From Xestospongia bergquistia (Eukaryota; Porifera; Demospongiae; Haplosclerida; Petrosiidae), in NCBI GenBank assembly GCA_963965975.1, contig OZ014411.1, positions 20,736,446-20,800,445 on the forward strand: a stretch of DNA of 64,000 bases, in the 5' to 3' direction. Positions 24,701 through 31,629 of this stretch are shown piece by piece (within the stretch, counting starts at the first letter, position 1; each line of letters opens with the position of its first letter). The notes under the pieces are model-generated. The model saw nothing but the letters and a program-made list of their open reading frames with translations, was not told where the DNA came from and made no database searches. The translations under genes and the position numbers were made by a program.

Positions 24701-27700
24701 ATCCAATACACTACAGATGTTAAAAACCAATATATCAGCTTCAATTCCATTGCCATCAGATGAGCTGTTATTTTTTCCATCCCTCATTCATGCTGAGCCC
24801 CCTACAGATATTAAAATAGAAAATGGGTTGGGTTGGTGCCTCTGGTGTCCTGATCCTAACCAATTCCTCTCAACACGATTTCTTCATCTACTCCTTTTTA
24901 GCCTTTCTTACATATTTTGTCTTCCATGCCATAAAACAGGTGGTAAACTTGCTAAAGATAACCCACAAACCCTATTGTTAGCTCGTCGCTGTGATGTTTG
25001 GATGAATGGCATTTATTGGGATAATGATGATGATAAAGTCAAAGTTATTGTTGAAGTGACAGAGCACTATCGTTGTGTTACTGTAGTTACATCAGTAAAT
25101 GACATTAAAAGAAGCCACAAAGTTTTCAATGATGTTGTTCAAACTGTATTAGAATTGAAGAGTCATACACACTCATTTGAGTGTGAGGAGTACCTCATTG
25201 CCCCTAGTGATGTAGGAGAAGCTCGTAGTCTTCTTGTCAGCAAACGTACGCTTTACAATATGAAAGATGTTGCTCGATCAGTGCTTACAAAAGGTAATGT
25301 TAGAGATGACAAGGACACCAAGAGGATAGGCATTGAACAGATTGTGGGAGCTCATGACCCTTTTCTTTGCATTGCTCCTTCAGTCACAAAAGCACTTTTC
25401 AGTGCGGAATTGCCACTTCAAGAGGACCACCTTCAACACATAGTGAATAGGTGTTCTTTTTTCTCATCATCACTCTTATCTTTAAGTCACATGTCAGTAA
25501 AGGAGCATTGCAGTCAAGTTAGTGTATTTGCTGGACGTAATCCTTTGGTAAGTATAACTTAATTTGAATGATCTTTTGTCAATTTGTTGTCCATTATACT
25601 TATACCACATTCTATCTGTATTGTATCATTACTTACATCACATTTATATTTTATTTTTTCTTAGGATCTTGCATATCCTCCATTAAGTGATGACAAAATT
25701 AAAACTATATCTGAGGGCCTTATTATAGGTTAGTGTATATGTGTTAGTGGCTCTTAAGTATTGGTCATAGTCCAATTGTTATGGCTATATTGCAGATACA
25801 GTGTACTATGATGTAAAACAAGCCTAAGAGCCACAGGCTCAAGGGTTGTTTATATCATAGCATACCATATCAGCTATAGTTTCATGCAGGTTGGGTTATA
25901 GCATAGTGGGTTGATACCATAGAAGCTCAAGGTGATGTTACAGCCTAGTATGTCTGCACTAAATTTGTATGCAGTGCTGTGATGCCACTTTATCAAGTCT
26001 GACCTCTTTGTTAATACTTTGAATATCTTTGATATTATGTACATGTGTCTGAAATGTTAAGGTGACACACTTACTCTAGGGAAATTATCAACCAGTTACA
26101 TACAGCAATTATATTGCTTAACAGGACACTTCTGTTTAATCCATAACTACTTATGCTAGTAGCATGTGGCACAAGACTTAACTGTGTATGCATATATATA
26201 TATATATATATATATATAGAACAGAATTAAAGGACAAAAGATCGCATAACACGTGTCCTTTAAAAAATTAAAGGACACGCGTTATGCGATCGTCAGACAG
26301 CTGTCTGACGATTGCATAACGCATGAAACTCGGAGTAACAGCAACACAGCGAGAGCTCTGTTCTTTTGTCCTTTAATTCTGTTCTAACCCGCTCTGTCTA
26401 ACGACATCGAGCACTCTTCAACAGACTTAGATACTTCAGTATATATATATGTATATATATATATAACAAGTCAAATTATTAACACACATACTTTATAATA
26501 CTTAGAAGATATTAATACTTAGTAAAGTCTATATAACATTCTACAATATTCATTAAGAGGTGTGACATAGTAGCTACTACAATTATGCATACATGATTCT
26601 TACCTAGCTTTCATTTTATATGATTCAGCTTAATTCTTATACATTTATGAAATTACATTATTCTAATAGGATCAATAAGTGTTGATAATTTTCCCAGTAG
26701 ATGATGCCTGTCACAAACCACAGATTTTAGCTAACATTATTGACAACAAATGATGCAATCTGACTGACTAATTATATATACATATAATAGTTGATAGTTT
26801 GCTTTGTAGATTATCCAAACAATAATGATTTTTTGAAAATGCTTTGATGTAGGTATGATGATTTGTATGACTGGGTAATCTTTGAATGCTTAAGGCTTCA
26901 AGCTAGTTTTTTTAATTATTATAGCTACATCATAATGTATACAATGCTACCAACTCTCCTGTCTTTTCAACTCATGTGTAAAGTGTAAAGTTCAAGTAAT
27001 AATAGAATAAGTTTGTATTTATAGTTTGTTATTTGTTTGCTGAGGTTCATCTAGTCATGTTGTACCTACCTAAATCAATGACACTGTTAACAAACAAAGA
27101 TAACTTTGTTTGTGGACTTTCTTACTTTCTTCTGTCTGACATATAACATTATGATATCATATTAACTTTAAAGCACATTAAAAAGTCAAGTCAAGGACTT
27201 TCTACAAATTGCTTTTAAAAAACAACCTGGTGTTATTACCAGTTACTGCTTTTGTTTTAGAGTGCTGTCAACTACATAACATATGATCCGAATCTTATAA
27301 CTATGTGCCATTCATATCTTATGAAACACTCTGTTTTAAAAGAAAAGATTAACCCTTGCCTGAGATCTAGCTCTCTGTAAAACACATAAACTCCACCTTT
27401 CTTGTTTTGGAACCAACCACATCTTTAGAACCTGCCAAAAATAAATCCAAACCTATAAACTCTCAGTGTCATTCATTACATCATGACCCTGATTTATCTG
27501 ATGAAGTTAAGTGTCTGTTAAAATTAATTTTGTGTTATGATAAATAATTTAATGGATTCCTTCTTTCATCTGTTAGCATTTTCAAAGATGAATTAGGAAT
27601 GTAGTGGTTATTTGTAAGGTACTGGAAGTGCATAGATCTACTCCATTGCAAAATTAGGTTCTTATATTATAATTTAGGGTCTAAGGTATTGTATTAATTT

Positions 27701-28352
27701 CTCATTGATGTATGGACTTCCTGTTAATAAACACCATCAACTATGAATATTGTGCTTGTATTTGGTAATTTGAATTATTGGCTGTATTTTTAACATTCTG
27801 ATTTGTTAAGAAATCTATACATGTGTAATGCATTATTAAATTTATATATACATACATTAATGTATCCTAAACAATTATTGAAAACTTACACAGGATTTTC
27901 TTTGTTGTTACATGTACTTTCAAATATCAGTTTAGTTAAGATTATCAATCATACAAACTAATCCATACTGTACATGTAAGAACAAAAATCTTGATGTTAC
28001 AATGACTTCTAGCTATTGTGTTTAAATCTTTATTTTTTATGCAGGTATTCCAGATATTTTAAATACTGCCCCTGATAAACACAAACTACTCGAGTTATTA
28101 GCTAATATCAGTTCCCAGTGGTATGTCATTGGCACAGCTTTAAAAGTTTCTGACAATGTTTTGAGTGGTTTGCAAACGAGTCCAGAAACAGATAAAGTTA
28201 AACTCATTGAAGTAATCAACACCTGGTGGACTTCTCAGCCATCACCTATTACCTGGCAGACAGTTATCTCTGCTATTGAGGGTAGTATCGTTGATAACAT
28301 AGCAAAGGCTAACGAAATACGTGATCATCTAGGTCTCCCCAGACGTCAATAA
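632..28352 (+). CDS. Ankyrin repeat - Roc GTPase - COR-like - Death domain protein (5' partial, 14 exons visible)
   Basis: This is a multi-exon gene joined from exons 632-730, 1829-1927, 3732-3830, 4930-5028, 10621-10719, 11566-11664, 12651-12749, 14857-14955, 21753-21854, 22225-22317, 22934-23032, 23469-25547, 25665-25728 and 28045-28352. Every junction has an AG acceptor and GT donor, and the reading frame stays open throughout, giving about 1,178 residues. The order is about twelve ankyrin repeats, a Roc-type GTPase, a COR-like region and a Death-like domain. No start codon is visible, so the gene begins left of the window. Domain order resembles the non-kinase part of DAPK1 and other ROCO proteins, which are cytosolic signalling switches. 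Ankyrin and Death domains both bind protein partners, so a scaffold or death/immune signalling role is inferred. No kinase domain is seen. Confidence 0.85.
751..787. repeat. Perfect hairpin just after the exon A donor, copy 1
   Basis: A 15-bp inverted repeat (GTTATATGAGAAAGT, 751-765, with its complement at 773-787) encloses a 7-nt loop, starting 20 nt after the donor. The same hairpin is at 3851-3887 and 10740-10776. After exon A' only the left arm is present. Confidence 0.8.
1829..1927 (+). CDS. Ankyrin exon B, copy 1
   Basis: This 99-nt, phase 0/0 exon lies between TCTAATAG and GTAATT. It reads RGWAALHYASYEGHPDIVEV and then LVNHNANMNVVTT, a full ankyrin repeat. The leading Arg replaces the Ser or Asn usual in related exons. 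It is identical by eye to copy 2; copy 3 differs at a few codons. Confidence 0.88.
2300..3060 (+). repeat. Single exon-less 630-bp intron unit in block 1
   Basis: One unit of the same family, with its GGACGGAAAG phrase near 2388 and its TAATAG/GTAAGT pair at 2912-2927. Confidence 0.75.
3732..3830 (+). CDS. Ankyrin exon A, copy 2
   Basis: This is the second copy of exon A, offset 3,100 bp from copy 1, with the same flanking splice sites. No difference from copy 1 is visible. It belongs to the second 3.1-kb tandem block. Confidence 0.87.
3851..3887. repeat. Hairpin after exon A donor, copy 2
   Basis: Same 15-bp perfect stem and 7-nt loop as at 751-787, at the same distance from the donor. Confidence 0.8.
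4930..5028 (+). CDS. Ankyrin exon B, copy 2
   Basis: This is the second copy of exon B, offset 3,101 bp from copy 1, with the same AG acceptor and GTAATT donor. The surrounding introns are about 99 percent alike by eye, so the whole block rather than only the exon was duplicated. Confidence 0.87.
5400..9998 (+). repeat. Array of seven ~630-bp exon-less intron units
   Basis: The phrase GGACGGAAAGCTTGGCATGG or a near variant recurs near 5484, 6112, 6746, 7379, 8007, 8641 and 9275, giving a period of 628-634 bp. A donor-like GTAAGT preceded by TAATAG or similar recurs at 6016, 6651, 7284, 7912, 8547, 9181 and 9818. No ankyrin codons lie between. Some long minus-strand reading frames here are by-products of the repeat, not genes. 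Confidence 0.88.
10621..10719 (+). CDS. Ankyrin exon A, copy 3
   Basis: This third copy of exon A is 99 nt, phase 0/0, and identical by eye to copies 1 and 2, although its upstream intron has small deletions. A conserved exon between slightly diverged introns fits purifying selection or local gene conversion. Confidence 0.87.
10740..10776. repeat. Hairpin after exon A donor, copy 3
   Basis: Same stem-loop as copies 1 and 2, unchanged although the surrounding block has diverged somewhat. Confidence 0.8.
11566..11664 (+). CDS. Ankyrin exon B, copy 3
   Basis: This third copy of exon B begins SGWAALHYASYKGHPDIVEV and ends NHNADMNVVTT. It differs from copies 1 and 2 by Ser for Arg at the first residue, Lys for Glu before GH, and Asp for Asn near the end. 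The A-B intron before it is about 250 bp shorter than in the other blocks. Confidence 0.87.
12651..12749 (+). CDS. Ankyrin exon A' (diverged A-type)
   Basis: This 99-nt exon begins NGSTAVMLAAENGHEDVVLI and ends with LVNE before GTAAGTG. Its upstream 600 bp is a member of the 630-bp intron unit family, including the CATCTAAATGTGTTGTT stretch just before the acceptor. It is therefore the one unit of that family that still has, or has regained, an ankyrin exon at its end. Confidence 0.85.
12750..14856 (+). other. Intron with decayed A-B intron homology
   Basis: This intron lies between exons A' and C. Stretches near 12,965-13,030 resemble the A-B intron (GAATTGAAGCAT, TTTGTTTAGCTTTGA), and stretches near 13,300 and 14,050 resemble the post-B intron (ATAACTATAAAA). 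It looks like an older A-B module that has lost its B exon. Two AT-rich open frames (13264-13626 and 14024-14275) match no family I know and are probably chance. Confidence 0.5.
14857..14955 (+). CDS. Ankyrin exon C
   Basis: This 99-nt, phase 0/0 exon between ATGTAG and GTCAGT begins VGKTVLHIACYKSGDEVVQV and ends LLDAGVKVNVPDK. It is a canonical ankyrin repeat that is not part of the recent A/B expansion. Confidence 0.85.
15560..19830 (-). mobile_element. DIRS-like retroelement fossil with ~1-kb direct repeats
   Basis: Two direct repeats of about 1 kb (about 15,560-16,625 and 18,610-19,825) enclose retroelement coding remnants on the minus strand. An RNase H-like piece (FQCD motif followed by an MIHQVRML stretch) lies near 18,140-18,270. 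A tyrosine recombinase remnant, with WLKTSKTDPF and then GHSFHIEAAS and KKLGCW, lies at 17,086-17,520. The order RNase H then tyrosine recombinase fits DIRS/Ngaro-type elements, some of which carry split direct repeats. It is an old, broken copy with many lesions, and most of the RT is not visible. It sits inside an intron of the ankyrin-Roc-Death gene, in antisense. Confidence 0.6.
17086..17520 (-). mobile_element. Tyrosine recombinase remnant of the DIRS-like fossil
   Basis: The minus strand holds a tyrosine-recombinase core with the HxxR-like GHSFHIEAAS box, the KKLGCW segment and a following Tyr-rich stretch (YMYYFKLPGA). It belongs to the fossil described at 15.56-19.83 kb. Confidence 0.6.
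19990..20980 (-). mobile_element. Ty3/Gypsy pol fossil
   Basis: Minus-strand remnants occur in pol order: an RT C-terminal segment with GISADPKKIE and LRELTKKNAQFQW (about 20,960-20,760), a finger-like KCIPYQTNKPE piece near 20,370, and an integrase C-terminal-like segment with DIKVGNSVFI (about 20,190-20,000). It is short, old and broken in many places. No LTRs were recognised. Confidence 0.5.
21753..21854 (+). CDS. Ankyrin exon D
   Basis: This 102-nt exon (34 codons) after CATTTAG begins YGRTALHAAYWRKCDVIIKM and ends in NNLEAVQS before GTAAGT. It is one residue longer than a standard repeat and follows a 6.8-kb intron filled with retroelement fossils. Confidence 0.85.
22225..22317 (+). CDS. 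Ankyrin exon E
   Basis: This 93-nt exon (31 codons) after TATTTAG begins DTLLLESLRKGNLKGTKDAL and ends SRGANVNIGDK before GTATGC. The first helix is atypical and resembles the N-terminal capping repeat of the second gene at 59,117. It may be an internal cap left from an older module fusion. Confidence 0.8.
22934..23032 (+). CDS. Ankyrin exon F
   Basis: This 99-nt, phase 0/0 exon after TACATAG begins NDQTALYIASKNGNNECVEL and ends GNPDIADK before GTAAGT. It is a full ankyrin repeat and the last one encoded on its own exon. Confidence 0.87.
23469..25547 (+). CDS. Large exon: last ankyrin repeat, Roc GTPase and COR-like region
   Basis: This 2,079-nt exon encodes 693 codons in phase 0/0. Residues 1-35 are the final ankyrin repeat (SGNTPLHVACRACYGDVV). 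The Roc domain follows: P-loop GNTGAGKSS at residues 79-87, switch/G3 motif DLAGH at 136-140, and SRLD at 206-209 in the place of the usual NKxD base-recognition motif. From about residue 275 comes a COR-like region with a winged-helix stretch (LLEFLTTLNDKGLILFL, 319-335). Further on, a block with RRCDVWMNGIYW resembles one found in many invertebrate ROCO-like proteins. The exon ends at GTAAGT. GTP binding looks intact on the P-loop and G3 motifs; guanine specificity is less certain because of SRLD. Confidence 0.9.
25665..25728 (+). CDS. Short linker exon
   Basis: This 64-nt exon after TTCTTAG reads DLAYPPLSDDKIKTISEGLI and ends in phase 1 before GTTAGT. It joins the COR-like region to the Death domain exon. 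It was recognised from splice sites and frame continuity, not from homology. Confidence 0.75.
26191..26218. repeat. (AT)n microsatellite
   Basis: Uninterrupted AT dinucleotide tract next to the MITE. A second AT tract lies at about 26,440-26,463. Confidence 0.85.
26219..26384. mobile_element. 166-bp MITE with TA target duplication
   Basis: Perfect terminal inverted repeats of 23 bp (beginning GAACAGAATTAAAGGACAAA) end at 26219 and 26384, flanked by TA on both sides (26217-26218, 26385-26386). Inside are a second hairpin (about 26240-26262 against 26270-26292) and the perfect palindrome GTCAGACAGCTGTCTGAC at 26293-26310. The TA duplication suggests mobilisation by a Tc1/mariner-type transposase. 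It inserted into an (AT)n tract. Confidence 0.8.
28045..28352 (+). CDS. Terminal exon with Death-like domain
   Basis: This 308-nt exon begins in phase 1 after TTATGCAG and ends at TAA 28350-28352, encoding about 101 residues. It has the six-helix pattern of the Death superfamily: WYVIGTALKV, then LSGLQTSPETDKVKLIEVI, then TWWTSQPSPITWQTVISAI and a final IAKANEIRDHL. The W-x-x-IG start and the TW-x-x-VI motif are typical. Death domains pair with other Death domains, so this is the probable output module of the protein. A 2.3-kb intron separates it from the linker exon. Confidence 0.85.
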
Positions 28353-28468
28353 TTAACTAACTAAACTACCTTATATATGCTGTTATTGCTTTATAGTTTT
28401 AAAACATTTTTACATAATATGGCTATTGTTATGTAACTTTCCCTCTTGCTGCATTTAATTTTTTGGTA

Positions 28469-28589
28469 ATAAACATTAATAAAAGTGGGAGGGTACCAGG
28501 GAGGAGTGTATACTTCAATTACCACTAGGTAACTTTAGTTGCACTTGTCTTGTATGTAATAACTTAAAATATGTCAATAATCTAATAAA
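28469..28589 (+). promoter_or_regulatory. Candidate polyadenylation signals
   Basis: AATAAA occurs at 28469-28474, 28478-28483 and 28584-28589, 117 to 232 bp after the stop codon. This is a plausible 3' UTR end for the ankyrin-Roc-Death gene. Confidence 0.45.
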
Positions 28590-30150
28590 GTTGTTGATTA
28601 TCTCAATGATCATTGTTCCATTGACTTAACTATTTTCCTGATCTTTGTATCCATCAATATATTTATAAACAATATTAATATCTTATTACCAATGTGAGCA
28701 AAATTAGTCTAGGAAAAGAAAGAAAGAAAGAATTAAATATCAAACACATGATTATACACAATTGCTATTATTGTTTTATCATTCAGTGAACCAAAACATT
28801 GTATGTAATTATATGTACCTAATAATGAATATTACTATACCTTAGTAGTAGTGACAATACTGTTGACTGTTCTTCTAAAAACACTCTTTATTAATTATTG
28901 CTTTTAATCACTCCAGGGACATTGGTTGAACAAATGCACCTGTAAAATCATTATGACAACAATAACAGATAATATGTCACTGTATTACCAATACTAATGT
29001 CTTTTCATACACTACAACTGTAACTCTTCTATTCAGACTAAATGGTAAGTCACATATATATCACAAAGAGATCATGTTTGTGTTCTGAACATAATATTCG
29101 TAAATTCTACCTCTTACATATTTTGTTGTTTTGTCCAGTAGAGGTATTCAAACTATACACTGTAGTTATCAAAATAAAACAATGATAGAGATCATAAGTA
29201 CAAACTATGAGAATTCAACACCATGGTGATAGTAACTACATGTTTTGGTTCAACATTGCTCTGATCTAGGCTGTAGTAAGGTCAATAATTACCAGTCTTT
29301 CCTGAACAAAACCACAAGTTTTACCAAATATGTAAATTTGTATGTTATTAGACTCTGACATATTTAATGATGCATAGTTGTGACTGTACATATAGTTATG
29401 ACTTAACCTTGTAAACATATCACATATTATATATGTGTATACAAAGTAAGTGTTCGTGTATAATAGAGCATTAGAAAATTGATCCACAGCATACCATGGT
29501 ATCTGTTCCACTACTTTCTGGAACCTTTTACATCATGTATCTCAAAATCTTATGTAAGCATCATAATCAAAATTTTTAATACAATACCATGTATCCAGTA
29601 AAGTTGAAAATAGAACTAGCTTCATACAATTTTATGTCATAATATTGGTAGACAATTAAGTGATACAGATCTCATATTTCATAACACATTTTATAAAAAG
29701 AAGTTAAGAGAACATAAAGTGACAAGATACAGAAAAAATAAATGTCAGTTTATATGTTTATTTCATATTAATGTGAATATAATCCACATTGATGATTGTA
29801 ATAGCAATAAAAGGGCATGTTTTCCTTTTCATTGGGTCAACCATTTCAATAACTGCCTCCCTGTCTTCTGAAGAAAGTTGACAGGTAACAAAAGATTCAC
29901 TTTCAGTGCTTCCTGACTCACTAGAACAATAACAGTAACAACTAAACATTATGTACAGTATAAAGTACTATAGTATGTACAAACGTTTTAGTTGATATCT
30001 TTAACAATAATGGAATATCTAATCAATTAATGTGAAGACATATATAATCAAGAGTGCATCATTATTTAATGTTGATAAAAATAGCAACCTTAATATATCT
30101 ACTGTATGGATTAAACTAATATCATTGACAATAATAATAATGTACCCTAA
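28590..30150. other. Intergenic DNA downstream of the first gene
   Basis: AT-rich DNA with no recognised gene apart from a weak minus-strand terminal-exon candidate at 29,758-29,920. A GAAA tetranucleotide run lies near 28,715. Confidence 0.4.
29758..29920 (-). CDS. Candidate terminal exon, unknown product
   Basis: On the minus strand a TTATTGTTCTAG acceptor is followed by an open frame of 53 residues (from ESGSTESESFVTCQLSSEDR through VDPMKRKTCPF) ending in TAA at 29758. Composition looks coding-like, but no family is recognised. The exon begins one base before a full codon, while the Argonaute-like exon upstream ends in phase 0, so the two do not join directly. Confidence 0.25.
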
Positions 30151-30153
30151 TAC

Positions 30154-30246
30154 CAGTTGAGAGACCAGTAAGAAGTCACAGTTCAAAGGATTAGTAATAT
30201 CTGTATTAACTACAGTTCCAGCAGGTACATTACCATTTTTACCAAT
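30154..30246 (-). CDS. Isolated Argonaute (PIWI domain)-like exon
   Basis: This 93-nt minus-strand segment lies between TTAAGCACAG and GTATTAGG. It begins IGKNGNVPAGTVVNTDITNP and ends DFLLVSQL. It closely matches the PIWI-domain stretch of animal Argonautes that reads GKSGNIPAGTTVDTKITHP, followed by DFYLCSH. No neighbouring Argonaute exon is visible on either side (no PTHY/PSHY motif, no slicer residues), so it may be an exon relic of a duplicated gene or a gene with remote exons. The match comes from memory of the family. Confidence 0.45.
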
Positions 30247-30409
30247 CTGTGCTTAAACATTCATTCACATGAAGTACATCTTGTGAACAATATTAAATTA
30301 ATACTGATAAGGTATATAGAATTAATCAGGTACAGGTGATGAGATATTACAAAATGTAAAGAAACTAATAGAGATATATATTATCAATTATACATACTAG
30401 AACTTAATG

Positions 30410-30845
30410 AAGTTTAATTCTTTTTCTCCAGTCGAGAGCACTTCTTTTCAGCCACAGTTAAATTATCAATGCATATGCTACTGGATGGGTAGTGTCATCG
30501 TCTATTGTGAGTTAGAGAACTGCCCCAGAAGTGTCACAAGTTACATTTTGAGTCATCATAATGAACAATAATGAGTCAACTTGTATAGCATTATTTGCTG
30601 TTTCAAATGCCAAATCTTGACTGGCTGTCCCCACTATCATAATTGTTTACAAAAGAAGTCATATAAAAAGGTAACTAAGCTGAAAGATTAGGTAAAAATA
30701 ACTATAGTAATTTAAAATCCCCCAAATTTTCTGATCTTTGCCACATTCTTAGGCTTTGGGGCATCCTTAATAGCTTTGATTTTTCTGTTGTGGATGACAT
30801 GACCTATATATTTCACACTAGGTTTTAACTATTGGTAATGTATGT
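30410..30845 (-). mobile_element. Ty3/Gypsy RT-RNase H relic
   Basis: The minus strand carries an RT C-terminal stretch (YIGHVIHN, then IKDAPKPKNVAKIRKF) near 30,845-30,720. RNase H-like pieces (TIDDDTTHPVAYA, VAEKKCSRLEK) lie near 30,540-30,420. The relic is short and broken. Confidence 0.55.
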
Positions 30846-31384
30846 ATCAGGGAAGTAAATGAAGTGGATCTTTCTAAATGAATAGTGTAATGAATATCTA
30901 GAGACACTGCTAAGTAAGTATCTAGCGGTAATATGTGTAGGACATAAAAATTTTTAAAAAAAGAATCCACGTTGAAATTTATTTAGGAATAAGAAAAGAA
31001 TGGAGATGTGCTCTGACTAGATTAAGAATTAGAGTTAACAGGGAGAAATCATTGACCAAACCCTCTGCTGGTAGAAGATTGCCTAAGTTGATATATTGTT
31101 TATGACAAAGAGTAAACACAGTTGAACATGAGTTCCATATGGTACATGTTGGAAGTAGTGGACACATCTCCCAAAGAATGAACACTAGGTTGATGTATGT
31201 ATGAAGTTAATGCTAATAAGTTATATACAATTAATCAGGTGTAGAGTAGTATTAAACATTAAATTATAACTCTTACATGAACTCTATTTTCTGAGGAAAT
31301 AAGCATATGTGGTGTCTATTTTGAACATTTAGTAATATTATTAGAGAACAGTAATCACTCACATCCTTTGACAGTCTTCTTTAA

Positions 31385-31629
31385 TGTTGTGAACTAACCT
31401 AAGTGTGTTAATTAGTGTAAATTTAGGATTATACAATTATGGTTTGTGTTGATTACTTTGTGTTAATATCTTTTATGCTAGGCTATTGTCACATTGTTCT
31501 TTTCTTGTGTAGCTTTTGTTCAGGTGTAAATTAGTTCTCATTTGCTCTACTTGTATTTAAGTTGTTCACTTTCTTAGTTGTTCATGATAATAAATTCTAG
31601 TCAGTTAATAAAGTGATCTGGACATTACA
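31385..31629 (+). repeat. 5' LTR
   Basis: 245 bp, beginning TGTTGTGAACTAACC and ending GGACATTACA. An AATAAATTC element near its 3' part could serve as polyadenylation signal. Confidence 0.88.

Larger units (their letters stand above)
25729..28044 (+). other. Intron before the Death-domain exon
   Basis: This 2.3-kb intron holds the MITE and AT tracts. A sequence near 25,790-25,960 (GTGTACTATGATGTAAA) resembles one near 22,390-22,560, so a short dispersed repeat is shared by two introns. Nothing else was recognised. Confidence 0.55.
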
